Source: Casuarina equisetifolia (lineage: Eukaryota; Streptophyta; Magnoliopsida; Fagales; Casuarinaceae). Taken from it: DNA of 64,000 nt. The position numbers and the translations under genes were made by a program. Positions 22,730-42,846 of this stretch are shown in pieces (position 1 is the first letter of the stretch; each line of letters opens with the position of its first letter). The notes below the pieces were generated by a model. The model ran no database searches. It was not told the DNA's origin and saw only the letters and a program-made list of their open reading frames with translations. The stretch lies in NCBI GenBank assembly GCA_028551475.1, contig CM052362.1:25154021-25218020 (forward strand), written 5' to 3'.

Positions 22730-25700
22730 AATCTCCACCTTGGTGAACTTTTTACCATAGCTCTTCAATAAGCAACATCTTTTCTCTTTCTACTAGGTTA
22801 TTTAATGTGGCAATCTTTTTCATTACTATAACCCCTTGAGAAGTACTCTCATGGGTGAAGTGATCTTTAACATCTACGTGTTTGGTTTTTTTTTTCATAA
22901 TACCTTTGATCTTTAGTGAAATTTATAGCATTTTGACTATCATAATGTACCATTATATGATCTTGCTTCAAACCAAGATCACTAAACAAACCTTTCAACC
23001 ATATGGCTTCTTTTATATCTTCTACTACAACCATATATTCTACTTCAGTAATAGATAATGCACTTGTAGATTGTAATGATTCCTTCTAACTGAAAGCACC
23101 TCTTAAAAGTGTAAAGACATATCCTTTTAAAGACCTTTTTCAATCTAAATCACTTGCATAATTTGAATCCACATAGTAACATAAGTGTTATTGCCTTTTT
23201 TATATGTCAATCCAACATAAGTTGTACCTTTGAGATATTGATAAATCCATTTCACTACTAACCAATGAGCTTTTCCAAGGTGATCCATATTTCCACTCAC
23301 CACATTTATGGCATGAGAAATGTTTAGCCTAGTGCATACCATGGCATACATAATGCTATCAACAACACTAGCATATTGATCATGTGTCATATGTTCCATT
23401 TCCTTTTTGATTTTAGATGACAATTTACCAAAAAGTTTAAAATGTGTAACGATGGGAGTTCTTACAAGTTTACAATGACTCATACTAAAATACTCAAGCA
23501 CCTTCTCAATGTATTTGTTTTATGAAAAATATGGCATGCCTTTGGATTTGTCTTATATGATCTCCATGCCTAAGATCTTCTTGTTGCACCCAAATCTTTC
23601 ATTTCAAACTTATCATTAAGCTGACCTTTCAATTTGTCAATTTCTAACATATTCTTAGCACCAATCAACATATCATCTATATACAATAGGAGATATATGT
23701 AGGAATCATCTATAGGCTTCTTACAATATACATGATTGTCATAACTGCTTTTGCAATATTTATAATTAATCACAAATATGTCAAGTCATTTATACCATTG
23801 TTGAGGTGATTACTTTAAGCCATATAAAAACTTATTCAGTTTTTATACATGGTCTCTTTTTCCTTAGACCACAACCCCCTTTAGTTTATGTATATAAGTT
23901 TTTTCTTGCAACTCTCCATGCAAGAAAGCCATCTTGACATCGAGTTATTATAGCTCTAAGTTTAACCAAAGCAAGTAGTACATGAATGGAGCTATGCTTT
24001 ACCATTGTCAACTCTTCCTTTCTATGTAAAGCTCTTAGCAACCAGTCATGCTTTGAACCTTGCATCTTTAACACTAGGGTTTCCTTTTTTTTTTTTTTGA
24101 AGACCTGTTTGCACCTAACAATGTTCTGGCATGCAAGTGGTTTCACTAACTTCCAAGTTTAGTTCTTGTGTAAAGATTCTATCTCCCCATTCATGGCCTT
24201 AGACCATTGCATAAATTCTAACCCACTAATAGCTTCATGATATGTACGAGGCTTTAAAGTCTTAACTTCCTTAGTTGTAGTGAATGCTTACGTAACCATA
24301 TATGCATGATTGAATCTTTATGTTGGTCTTATATTCCTTCTTTCTATACCTCTTGCCAATTTGTAATCTTGTAGGCTTTGCTACATCGATGGTTGTTGAT
24401 CTTTTGGTGTAACATCTTCATCATTAGAATTAGGTACACCATCGTTGTGAAGCTTCAATTTCAAGCTCCACTTGCTTCTAACTCATTAGTCCTTTTTTGT
24501 ATCATCGAGATTCTTTTTCTTCTTCAACATAGCAAACTCATCAAACATCACATCCCTATAAATAATAAATCTGGGTGATTTATCATAAGGGCACCACAAT
24601 TAGTATCCCTTCACCATATCTGTATAACCTAGGAATATGCACTTCTTTGCCTTTGGCTTAAGTTTACCAACATTCACATAAGCATAAGTAGGAAAACCAA
24701 ATATTTTTAAATTGGAATAACTAGCAGGGGTACCTAACCATTTTTCTTTAGGAGTTTGAAACTCGATAATGGTTGATAAAGACTAGTTTACCAAATAACA
24801 AGTTATATTAACAACTTTAGCCTAGAAATAATTTTGTAATCTAACATTAGAAAGCATACACTATGCTCTCTCTAAAATAGTTCTATTCATTTGTTTTACA
24901 ATCCCATTCCATTGTGATGTATGTTGCATTGTGCATTGTCCTACAATGCCTTCAATCTTGTAGAACTATTCGAATTCTTTGTTATAGAATTTCGTGCCAC
25001 TATCTGTTTTCAAGCATTTGACTTTTTTTCTAATATACTTTTCAATCATCATCTTCCACTACTTGAACATGACAAAGACATTACCTCTGTTTTTTAAGAA
25101 GTATACCTAAGCCTTTCTTAAATAATCCTCGATAAAGGTTAACATATATTTGGCACCACCTTTAAAAGGAACATAAGAGGGAACCCAAATATTTGACTGG
25201 ATGTAATCCAATGCATTTTTGGTTTGATGAATTGTCATGTTGAACTTTATTCAATATTATTTGCCAAATATACAGTGTTCATAGAAATCCAATTTTCTAG
25301 GTTTCTAACCGCACAACAAATCTCATTTGCTTAAACTCCAACATGCCTCATTTGCTCAAATGCCCAAGGCATATGTACTATAGCTTGGTAATGTTTACAT
25401 TTGTATCTATTGAAGAAACTGCAATAACACCTGTAGCTATACATCTTTTAAGTAGGTAAAGACCATTACATTTTTTTTTTACTTTCATTACGACAAGTGC
25501 TCCTTTCAAGACCTTTGATACTCCATTACAAGTTTTCTACTCACAACCAATGAAGTCTAATACACCAAGAGAAATGAGTTTTTTTTTTTCATTTCTAAAA
25601 TGTGCCAAACATATCAACATTATCATGACATTATCATGCATCTTAATTCTAATTGTACCTATCCTAATAACCTTACAAACTTTATTGTTTTCCATTAGAA

Positions 25701-28122
25701 TATTAGCACCATCTATTGCTTGATATGTGGTAAACAATTTCTTATTGGAATTCACATGATAAGAAAAGGTAGAATTAATAATCCAATCTACACCATAATA
25801 GTTATAACTAACACTAAGAACATTGGCATCATCATGATTGTTTCCTACAATTGCTACTATGATATTTATTCTACCTTCAATTGCATTTTTTCTCTTTTTC
25901 TTCCCTTTTCATTTTGGACAGTCTTTTCTTAAGTGCCTTTTTTTATAACCAAAAAAACATTTGATTTTTCTAGATCTGAATTTTGATCTAGATTGATCTT
26001 GACCATTTGCAATTTTGTTATGACTTCTACCTCTAACAATTAAGTCATTAGCACTTCTATTGGAATATTCTTTCGATACTTTCTTCCTAAACTTAATAGT
26101 GTTTAAGGAAGATTTTACGTCTTCCATGGTAATTGTATCTCTACCATAGAGTTGTTAGGTATAATGGCTAACCGAGGGGGGGGGGGGGTTGAATTGGTTA
26201 GGGAACTTTAAAACATAATAGAAGCATCAAACAACAAACACACATAGACATAAATTTACTACAGTGGTTCGGCCTTTATACCTACGTTTACCTTCTTCTT
26301 TCTTCAACTCAACCAATTGAAGTCCATTTTACTCACTAATTAGGAGAAAACATTCTCCTAACCTTCTTAATCCCTTCTCAAAGGAATTGCAACACTATAA
26401 GGTTATAATAAAAGGTTATCTTAACCTTGTTACAAAAGCAAATCCTTAATAATGTATAGTTTATGAGGGATATTGTTAATCAAAGAGCAATTTAAATATA
26501 TAAAATAACAATCCAAGCTCTAATCATGAAAGCCCTAAATTATAGAGAATTAGGGTTTTGAATTTACAATCAGGTTTATGTGCAAATAATAATCAGAGTT
26601 CAATCAACATATAAACAAAAGTATTCACAAGTATAATTACAAGAATATGATCTTTAAAGAATATCACCGAAGATCTTCATAAAATTGCAATGCTTTAAGC
26701 AATCTTGTTTTCCTCTTTTGATTTCACTATCAACTCATGCAAAACTTCTTCTTGGACTATAAAATAGAGATTTTTATATAAGATTCAAGAGAAAGTAGCT
26801 AATTTGAGGTTTTTGTCAAACTTGAAGGATTCAGAGACTTCTTCCTGTTGAGAAATTGAAACCATTCCATCATTCTATTTCTAAGGCTTCGATTCAAACT
26901 CATAATCATCATGAAAACGCATAGGATAGCCTTTTTAACACTCAGTCACTTCTTTACATTTCTTCCTGTTGAGAGACTAAGGTTTATGATGGCTAAGAAG
27001 ATAAAGTCATTGTCTCAATCGATAGAAGCTAAGGCTTCTTTTGAGTTGACTTAAGTCACACGATTAGGTTAGGCTTAAGTCACATGGGCCTAAGTATCTT
27101 TGCACGGGTTAGGCTTAAGTCACACGGGTTTGAATCTTTTCACAAGTCAAGCTTAAGTCACACGAGCCTAAGTCTCTTCTCAAATCAAGCTTAAGTCTTG
27201 CAAGCCAACTTAATCCTTGTGGGCCTAAGCTTAATACAAGTTGAGCTTTTAATATGGTTATAAGCCAAGATCTCTTAGCTTAGGTTAACTTATTAGTTCA
27301 AGTTGGACTTCCACTTGCATAACCATTTTTCCTGCAAGAATATAATATTCTAGCATCAAATTCTCTTTAATAAGAATATTATGCAACTAATATTTTCTCT
27401 TTTTTGCTCAAGAAGTATTTTTTTAGAGACTTGAATAAGGTTACAATATATAAAGATGTAAGAAACCAACTACTTTATAACATCATTAATTGATATTATA
27501 ATTTGCATACCTTTTACTTCTTTTAGTTTTATTTTTCACATCAATCAATTTATGAAAAACATTTATATACATTTATTAACAAAATTTTCCATAGCAAAAC
27601 ATATCTTTTTTCCAACAAGAGTAACATTGTAACCAAGTGCTCATATGCTTTAGGCAGGGAACATAACAAAATTAAAGCTTGATTTTCTTCTTTAACTCCC
27701 ACGTCAATATTGTTCAAATGTAAAATTATTTTATTGAACTCATCGGTGTGTTTATGGAGCATACCTTTTTTCATTCTAATAGTACACAACCGTTGTTTGA
27801 GATACAAACGATTTGTGAGAGAATTCATCATGTATAAACTTTCAAGTAGTTTTTGCAACAACTTCTCACAAAACACAATCAGCTAGATATAAAATAATCG
27901 CACCACACGCCTTCTCTAGTAATTCCTCATTTTATGCATTTGTCATCATTTAAGGCAAATTTGTTTTACCTTGCAAAGCTAACAAAATTTCTTGTTGGAT
28001 TAAAAGAGTGCGCATCTTTATCTTCCATAGACCAAAGTCATTCTTGCCATCAAACTTCTCAATCTATGACTTTATCATCACCATCACAAACTTCAATCAC
28101 AAACTTGGCTCTAATAACAGTT
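22730..28122 (-). pseudogene. Copia element 2 gag-pol remnant
   Basis: On the minus strand, a UBN2-type gag piece lies at 27876-27623. The gag C-terminal part is at 26152-25909, where the zinc knuckle has lost its second cysteine (CFFGYKKRH). Pre-integrase and integrase debris spans about 25755-24600. RT sequence with an intact YIDDM box is near 23690, and the RT/RNase H connection lies at 23501-23145. Stops and frameshifts are frequent throughout. It is not functional. Confidence 0.82.
26153..27617. mobile_element. Nested LTR-type insertion (large solo LTR or LARD)
   Basis: The 1465-bp segment begins TGTTAGG and ends CCAACA. It is flanked by exact AGAGT duplications (26148-26152 and 27618-27622). 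The gag reading frame of the host element is in phase on both sides once one AGAGT is discounted, which fixes the borders to the base. Near the left end is a run of 13 Gs (26176-26188) before TTGAATTGG, a signature I associate with certain plant LTRs. No LTR pair or ORF is visible inside. A degenerate GCTTAAGTCACACG repeat occupies about 27040-27210. Confidence 0.85.
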
Positions 28123-28792
28123 TGTTATGACAAATTACTATTCACACTAAATTATTATTTATGTGAATAGTATCTCAACAAAATAATTTGTGTGATTAGA
28201 ATTCGAGATATTACAGAAATAAAACAAGAAAATAACATAAATCTAGAAGAAACAAGAGATTTATGTGATTCAATAATTTGGACCTATTTTCATGGTAGAA
28301 CCAAAGGAATAACTTTACTGCTACAAATTGGAAATACTACAGTGTTTCTTTCAAACACAAACCCTAAATATGCCGCCTCACCATATATTACACTTTCTTA
28401 GGGCTTTCTCACAACATTATGCACCTTACTTTTTTTTTCTCACCACTCTAGGATCACCTTGAACAAGAATGCATCCTTTTATTTGTAGAGGATGTTACTG
28501 CCTCTTCAACCTTATCTCCAATTGTTTTGCGGACTTCAGCAAAGGACATCTCCAACGCAGCTCACATACAGTTGCTTCATTGATTCTCCTCATCGGCATG
28601 TAAATCAAGATAAGAGTCGGCTTTTGACATTGTACTCTGGTAAATGAATAAGTAGTAACTTCCTTGTTGGCAAAATGAAAGAACGAGATCCTTGGTCAAC
28701 AATTGTTGCTGCAAGTGATCCTTAGGTTCTTCCTAGTGTGGGTCCTAACAAAGGTCCCGTGAGTTATGGAAAAACGTTATGCCACTTTAACA
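28123..28792 (-). repeat. 5' LTR of copia element 2
   Basis: This 670-bp repeat is homologous to 21643-22729, with identical terminal bases. It contains a single shortened copy (about 28500-28620) of the segment that is triplicated in the partner. Confidence 0.88.
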
Positions 28793-30139
28793 CTTCAAGC
28801 AACCAAACTACTAGGCCAAAACAAGAAGCAGATTGGCAAAAGACAATGAGGTTTTCTAGAAGACCATTTGTTTTTTGAAGCATTTTTGGGGAGAGCTTAT
28901 TTTATGTTTTCGAGCCTTGTTAGCTTATTTGTTTGCATGCATAAGAGGTAGGCTCGAGATGCCATAAACATTATAGGTTAAAAGTGAATATTCATAACAT
29001 TGGCTTCTAAGAAAAGTCACCCACGGAATGTAACTTATTTTGGTGGGCTTCAAAGAGACAAAATTAACGATGTTGATACCATTTGAAAAGGGATATGTAG
29101 GCTTATCTGCCATGGGTTTAGGTAGAGGGTAAGTAGAGAAGGAAGGCCTGATCCGATAAGATTGAAAATAGAGGAGAAAGGTCTAGATTGCTCTGCAAGA
29201 CTGTGACGATTTGTGTTACTACAAGGTTAAGGTTTTACAGAGTCCATGAGGTCCTTGTATAGGCTACATGAGAATTACAACTTAACTATTTAACACAATA
29301 TAATTGGTGGTAAATCTGGGAGTTTGACATAACTGTAAAAACTGTTGAAACTACAATCTGTTGAGTTGGTTGAGGTAGTTGGGCTGATTGGATTTTCTAA
29401 GCTAGTAGAGGACGTGGCATATTTTTGCTTATCTAGAAGCTGCTCTTTTTCATCACTAAGCTAGTAGGCTAGGCAACTACCAACTCTTTTCACCTTAACA
29501 TTACTGGTATATTTAGTTATGCATGTATATGAGTGAAAAGAGTGACTTTGAGCAAACAAATCGACCATTAGAGATGAATGGCAATTTTGCTAAGACTTAA
29601 CACTTGTTTGGAAGAGCAATTACCCATTCATTGATAGGCAAAGTTGTTGTGGATGCAAGACTATTGAAGCACTAATATATGGGCTTACAATCAGTCTTGT
29701 TAAAGAGATAATTTATGACTGATATGACTTCACAGCAATTGTTCAATGGCATGTTCCGTTGGTCCTCAAATAAGGTAGGCTGGGAGTCAGCTTGGTGCCT
29801 ACCTGCTGGCAAATGGGGGAAGTTGACATAGATACCAGCAAGAAAAGAATGGTCTAGAGAAGAGGAAGCTGAGACATGGTTGGAGATGTGTTGCTTGAAG
29901 ATGTATCGCTTAGAGATGTCTTGGTGCTTGGAGATATGTTGGTTTATATAAGAGTTGGGACGGAGAAATCATACATCTAGCTTTAAGACTTCGACAGCAG
30001 AGTCTCTTTCCATGTGCAGCCCTTATCATCTTCTCGAAGCATCCCCAAAAGAAGACAACGAGGAAAGGGAGTGTCATCCTCGTTCGTGTCAAGCAGGATG
30101 GCCTTTATGCTAATGTTTGTATGAAAAGATCAGCGGGGC
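28793..30139. other. Intergenic, no gene recognised
   Basis: No coding similarity is seen. A degenerate GGAGATGTnTTGCTT-like repeat of about 20 bp lies at 29880-29945, next to a TATATAAG sequence. This could be a decayed promoter or LTR. Confidence 0.4.
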
Positions 30140-30966
30140 ATCATGCAATAAGCTACTATGAAAGTATTTAAGTGAATAAAATTGGCCAAAATTCTATGAA
30201 GTATTTGTTAATTTGCTTTCAAATTTGTTAAGATGACTTTTCTTATTTTGATAAATATCTCATAAATTGAAAGACCACACCATTGAAGAGTACTAATTAA
30301 ATTCAGTAAAATTTCAATGCATAGGACAAGTTTCTTTTAAGAAAAGAAGCACTCTAGAACCTTAAAATTTTATTTCATGAGAATTGGTCCAAATACGTCA
30401 TCGGTTCCAACTCACTCTGATATTATGTAAGACTTGTGAGTTTTTTAATCCGAGAATTCATCTATCAGTCCGACATTGAGATTTCTTCGGCTGCAGACAC
30501 GACGTGGAAAGCCCAAAACTCCACAACAAAAACATCTTAGATATGCTAAAACATCTACAAAAGATAGAGTTGGCCACCTTCATCTTGAACTGAGATGGAT
30601 GATAAGGGCTTAGAGTTTCGAACAAAAACATTCAGCGGCCCATTCATGCAATAACCTTGTTAAGATATGGGTAAATCAATCCCATATTACCGTTAGTCGT
30701 CAAATGCAAGCTTTCTTACCACTCTACATTATCTATCCACTGTATGACTCCATTAGAATCTATTTGTAGTTCAAGCCTCCCTCATTTTTTGCATCGTAAG
30801 GGAGGGAAGGCACTCGGTTTTGTTCTCCTCTTTAGAAGGTGGAAGTTCCATAACACATAAAACTGATTTAACTTCATAAGCTCATCGCGCAACAATATGT
30901 ACTTATACATATATATGTATATAAATATAATTGCTTCATTACCACCACCCCCTACATAAGCAAAAT
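30140..30966. repeat. Dispersed copy of the LTP-flank repeat, abutting INT1
   Basis: Ordered blocks match the DNA downstream of the LTP copies. The segment near 30230-30310 resembles 6690-6790. The segment 30470-30700 resembles 18760-18940. The stretch at 30895-30966 (TATATATGTATATAAAT, then TACCACCACCCCCTACATAA) matches 9820-9904. The copy ends about ten bases from the INT1 stop codon. Confidence 0.6.
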
Positions 30967-30975
30967 ATTGGATAC

Positions 30976-37574
<6,599 letters not shown>

Positions 37575-40074
37575 TTTCGGAAAAGTATCAATCAACTGGA
37601 GTCCCAAAGTTCACTAATTGATCAGAACTCCGAGCCTAACCGATGCAGTTCGCACCAATATTTATTTAAGTTGAACAAATTCAGAGAAGGACACAGAAGG
37701 GGAAATTAAAATGATTGATCTTAGATAAAGCTAATGGTTGACGGTATAGAGTAAGAGTCAATCGGAAGATTTACTTCCGAAGACCGAAGAATTCGATGGA
37801 ATTGAGAAAGTAGAACAAAAGAGGAGGCAAAAGGCGTGTGCTAAAGAAGGCCCGAAAACTCCAATTGCCGAGATTGCTTTGTGCTCTATAGGTGGGAAGC
37901 AACAATCGGTGTAGTTTATGACGAAAATTCGACTGGAAATTCACATTTCCCCGCTAAGAGATTTCCGAGGAAAATATAACTTAATTTCCCTTTTTACCTT
38001 AACGAGACTCTGGCAAGGAAACAAGAGGGTGTTTGGTGATAAAACCTGCGCCGAACGACACAAAAATTTATAGACGGAAATGTGAGCGATACTTCGAAAC
38101 TCGGTTTTATAGACTCTCGGAACGTGCCGCCGCAAACGGTTCCTCGCTGCCAATAACTGAGGGACAAGTGGCAACCCTGGCTTTTTTGTGGAACACTGTC
38201 AAGTGAAAGAAGTGACAGGTTGGTGATCTTATCACTTCGACGGCGCTTTATCTGTTTCCTGTGTAATGTGTCCAAATGAAACGTGTGGCTGCTGAGTTTG
38301 TCACAGTGGAAAGAGGCAGGTTTCGAGCATGAGAATGACGCGCATCCACGTGGATTATATAACAATCGCTGTTCCTAATTTCTTGTCTTTTGGTGTATTA
38401 TTAGTGAGAGAGAGGACAAGCAGGGAGAGCTCCACATGATTGCTTTTATTATACGAGCAATGAAAAATATGAGAGCAAAGAGAGCTAAATTTAAGATTTC
38501 TTTTCTTTAATCCTAGAGGGGGAAAAAATATGTACTTAAGAATAAATATAATCAAGTCTCGATAATTACACTCTTTTTTTCTTATCACAACCGCCACTGG
38601 CAATATCAAGCAAAATCTTAAAAATTTTCTTCAAGTGTTCAATAAATATGATGTCGACACCATTTTTCATACATGGAATTCCTACATAACCTTTAATTGA
38701 GTAAGAGCTTTAAATCGAACAACCCCACCCCCAAGGACCATTTTATAGTTAAAAAGACATTTTCCTTGATCATCATGCAACGTTTTTCACGTGGACGTAA
38801 ATGAAGGCTTGCTTGCTTGGGTCTTCATCGCGGTAGTTGTGACCCGTGCTTCAATATCACGAACGACACGAAAGTTGGATGGATGCATTGAACACTTGGG
38901 TTTTCTGTGCACGTTACACTGCTTGTCTGGGCGCTCTGTCTGGTCCCATGGCAAACGTTTAGAAATGAAGACGTGAACAAGTTGACATCCTTCATATTCA
39001 TTCACCAGGAGCTCCACTTCCTTGTCCCTGAAACTTGGGCTACTCATACTTTAATCTCCATTTTTTTTTTTCCCGTTGCTATTACTCCCAGTAAATTTAC
39101 CCAAAGTGGAGCTACCCCGAGCTTCTTATTCCTCAGTTTACAGTCTCTCTACTACATTTTTAGCATTATGACATTTTCGCGTCGATGTTGCTTCATTGTC
39201 GTGAATAGAAATTGTCAAATAGCTATAAAGGTGGGTAAAAGTTGCTCATTTCATTCATATAAGCAAGAAAACCTCTTGAATAGAAACTATTACAAACGGG
39301 TTATTGGTCCCGTGGTGAAGAAAAGAGCACAGCCACAATGTCCATTTATAGAGAAAGAAAAAAGAAACAACGGGAAGAAAACGGTAAGCTCCTCCATGTC
39401 TTGTCTCCACACGTCGCGCGCCTCTGCTGCCTGAGGTGATTCACGGCGGCTACTATGAGTAGCTGCTACGCGTGCTGCAGGTGGAGTGTCTTACAGCAGC
39501 TACGAAAGCAGCTGCTGTCTAAGCCAAGTAGCCAACGGGGCAGCCACTATCACTAGTGGCTGCCCATGTAACCACATATCCGAACAGAAATCAACTTCAA
39601 AATGAACACAGTTTTTTATGGAGCTGAAGAGTGCCTGTAGGTGAATAAAGCCCACCCTCGTTGCTGTGAATGAACCATCAACTCTGGAATTAGAGAACAT
39701 GGTCGTGGTAAGCAAGTCCCTGTTATGATTAACCGAGGATGCGCGATTTACCTTCTTGCTTTTCGAATGAGTATTGTGGAGTTGAATTAGTTAAATTACA
39801 TCCCACAAAGCGAGTACATCCCTGTGAACCGGCACCAGGGAAAAAAAAAAAAAGAACAAAAGAAAAACGAAAAGAAACTGAAGAGGTAATAAACCGAGTC
39901 AACGTTCAACGTAATTGCAATGGGTGGTTGAATCATCCGGACTATAGTATCTCGTTGCAGCGGGAAGCTCATAAAGCGGTAAGTAATAGCAGAAGACCAT
40001 AGCTCAGAAAGAAAGGCTAAAAATGATCGATAAAGGGTGCTCAATAATGGTTCTCTCACCCGTTGATTTTGATG
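37575..40074. other. Intergenic between INT1 and the CHX gene
   Basis: This holds the INT1 5' flank and leader and the CHX 3' flank. No coding similarity was found. It contains a cluster of GC-rich inverted repeats at 39446-39566. Confidence 0.5.
39538..39565. repeat. Perfect 12-bp inverted repeat with 4-nt loop
   Basis: The arm GGGCAGCCACTA (39538-39549), the loop TCAC and the exact reverse complement TAGTGGCTGCCC (39554-39565) could form a stable hairpin. Two more imperfect hairpins with GCAGCTAC/GTAGCTGC arms lie just upstream (39446-39473 and 39492-39518). The role is unknown: a transcription terminator, a small-RNA stem or a MITE remnant are all conceivable. Confidence 0.8.
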
Positions 40075-42846
40075 TCATACTGCTTCCACAGGTGTGTCGT
40101 GCAAGTCATAGGTTTCTGCATAGCTACCCTGTTCCTCCACCAGTGGGTGAAGATTTGCAGTAGGATCATATTGTTGGACCACTACAACCGATGCAGTCGT
40201 GGAAAAGTCGGATGATGCAAGCAAGCTCCCTACGGGCCCCAACTCCGGACAATCGCTTCTGTCTACCAAGGGAGCCGTCCGCGGGTTTCTTCCCACCAAA
40301 AACAGATTGAACTTGCTCAAGGCTTTTAATGCATCCACCACCTCTTCCTTACTCTGAACCTCCGTTTCCTCGTACGATATTGACTCCTCTCTGCTGCGTG
40401 CGCTCATCAACTCTGAAATGAAGAGTTCATCCTCCTCCTTGCCATTCTTGAGTTCGTCTTTGTTCTTGTTGTCGTTGTTTGTAGCTAAACCAGATAAGGT
40501 TGCCTCAAATCTCATGACCGTCAGCATTATGCCCGGGTGCTCAGCCATCCTCATCCCATAGGCGAGAGCTTCACGGTCATCGCGTCCACCAAAGAAGGGA
40601 ACCACTACCTTGTAAGAAACTTCACTGGCTGAGACTTGCGTGGTCCCTCCAAGACCACGGTCGACAAGGATTCCCACGGAGCAAGGGGCATGGCGGAGAA
40701 CGCGTTGGTTCACCAAATGGAAAGAGTGTCCCAATGACTCCAAAGCTCCGTCTAGACGCTGGTGTTTGTGAAATGGTAGTATAATCATGGCCACGCGTTT
40801 TTGGTGTGCACTTGTGCAAATGTCCTCATGAATATTGTCGAAAGAGGATATGGCGGTCATGGGGCGTACACTTACACTACTAAGCTGTCCATATGCCTCG
40901 AACGCGACAACCATTTGATCTTTGCCCTCGCCTTTGTTATTCCAAAATGGTAGACCATTGCTGCGGGCTTTGTGGACCATGGAGATTGCTGAAGATCGTT
41001 CAGAAAGTTCCATCAGATGCATGGCATATATGCAAAGCCGTCCACGTTTACGGATGCCACGGGAAGACTCGATTAGATTGATTATAGTTGGGATGTTGCG
41101 CGTGCTATGGAAGCAAGCCAGCATCCGGAGCTCTGTCTCATGGTCTTTCCGTTGGACAGTGCGGTGCTTGTAAGGGGCTCCTCTTCGAGCAGGCTTATAG
41201 ATAGCCATCACAATTGGGGTTGTGATGAAGGTAGTGAACAACGCCATCAGAACCATGATAGCAAAAGTCTGTTCGTTCAGCACCTGTAATTTGACAGGAT
41301 AACAAAACCAAAAGGTTGGTAAGAGGGGAGGAAGTCTAATCCAAATAATTAGTAGCAGTAGTGAGCATGGCCACCCAATTAGAACTGAAACGACAATTCA
41401 TCCCAGGAGAGGTTTGGATAGTATTGCCAGCTCTCTCTCTCTCTCTCACTCTCACTCTCACTCTCACAAGGTAAAAAGGAAGAAAGAAGGGCAAAAGGTT
41501 GAATTTTGGATGAGATAAAGGAAGAGCAGAGCGTAAGATGTACCTTCCTGTCCTTGCCAATGTTGAGAACAATGAGCTCTACCAAACCCTTGGTGTTCAT
41601 AAGAAAGCCAAGTGCCAAGGCTTCCCTGAATCGCACCTTAAATAAAAGTGACACGGTCAGCGTTCCAAGGATCTTCCCAAAACATGCGGTGACTATAACA
41701 AGCACTAGCAACCCCCACGAAAGCGCTCCGCTTATGGTTGCGACGTTGGTCTTGAGTCCACTTGACACGAAGTAGAGTGGCAGGAGAAGTCCCGACACGA
41801 GATCCTCAATCTTCTCTATCAGCACCCCAGCAAAAGGGCCATCCTTCGGCACCACTATGCCCACCACAAAGGCACCAAAAAGAGCGTGTATGCCAATGGT
41901 GTCCGTCACAAAGCCCGCAGCCAGCACTAGGGTCAGTGTGATGCATATGTACAGCTCCTTGACGGGCTCACCTTCAGGAGAGCGCCGAGCCATCAGCGCA
42001 AGGGCTGGTCTTAACACGACAATAGCAAATGTCACAAAAGCAATGCCGCAGAGGAGAACCCATAGAGGGGTGATTGTAGATGTGTTCGTTCCCGAAAGTG
42101 CAATAGCAAGGGCAAGAAGTATCCAGGCAGCAACGTCATTCACGGCCGCGGCTGACATAGCCATGCGGCCAATGTCAGTTGTGAGAAGTTTGAGCTCGGC
42201 GAGGATGCGTGCGAGGACAGGAAATGCTGTGATGGACAAGGCAACGCCCATGAAGACGAGGAAGGGGCCTTGAGACACTCCTTTCGCTATGGTGGAACGA
42301 AGAGCGAAGGACGTGCCGATTCCAATCGCGAACGGAAGGCTGATTCCGGCAAGGGCAATTGCCAAGGCCTTTTTGCCGGTGCGACGAATTGAACGAATGT
42401 CAAGTTCAAGACCGACCAGAAAGAGGAAGTAGAGGAGCCCAATGTTGGCAAGCGTGTCGAGGACGGTAATGCTCCTGGTGGGGAAAACCGCGTGGAGGAA
42501 TTTCTTGTTTCTGCCCAGTGCCGACGGTCCAAGCAGTATTCCTCCCTGCATGCATTGTCTGTATCAGATCAGTAACGTGTATGTGGTATTTCCTTAGGAC
42601 GATCAACCAGGGGAAGCCAAATAAGAGAATGAAAAGTCCACTTACGATGATTTCTGCAATGACTCTGGGTTGTCTCAGAGGTCTAAGGATAAACGCAAGC
42701 AGCCTGGTAAGAACGACGACCAAACATATCTGGAGAATTGCCAAGGGAAGCGCGAAATCCAGGGGACTTTCACCCTGGAACGATCCATTGGAGGTAGCCT
42801 TCATGGGTGCGGGGCAAACCGTTGTAGTCCCGTTGGACGTCGCCAT
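40075..42846 (-). CDS. CHX18: Cation/H+ exchanger, CHX17-19 clade (CHX18-like), three exons
   Basis: Exons are 42846-42646, 42545-41544 and 41283-40075, each ending in phase 0, giving 803 aa. The first about 430 residues form the CPA2-type Na+(K+)/H+ exchanger domain with about 12 hydrophobic helices. It includes [12 protein letters not shown] (residues 68-79), VGLELD, and the Asn-Asp pair of the ion-binding site in AVNDVAAW (residues 203-204). The remaining about 370 residues are the hydrophilic cytosolic tail typical of plant CHX proteins. The N-terminal [11 protein letters not shown] and the long near-identical block at the exon 2/3 junction match Arabidopsis CHX18 from memory. These proteins act on endomembranes in K+ and pH homeostasis. 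Intron 2 starts with a CT-rich microsatellite on the plus strand (41431-41467). The assignment to CHX18 rather than CHX17 or CHX19 is by eye only. Confidence 0.93.
41431..41467. repeat. (CT)n / CACTCT microsatellite in CHX intron 2
   Basis: A CT run grades into CACTCT repeats, all inside the intron between exons 2 and 3. Confidence 0.95.

Larger units (their letters stand above)
21643..28792 (-). mobile_element. Decayed Ty1/copia element 2 with nested insertion
   Basis: The LTRs begin TGTTATGAC and end CTTTAACA. Flanking 5-mers are CTACA (21638-21642) and CTTCA (28793-28797), an imperfect duplication. On the minus strand the primer site TGTTATTAGAGCCAAG (about 28107-28122) matches the initiator-Met tRNA type TGGTATCAGAGCC with two changes, and the polypurine tract AAGGTGGAGATT adjoins the 3' LTR. 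The internal region carries gag and pol remains in copia order. A 1465-bp insertion sits inside gag. Without it the internal part is about 3.9 kb, shorter than a complete copia, so coding DNA has been lost. Confidence 0.9.

Noticed and set aside
41857-42273. 138-codon plus-strand frame opposite the CHX gene
   Set aside because: It is antisense of a well-supported exon. Its openness reflects the codon pattern of the CHX coding strand.
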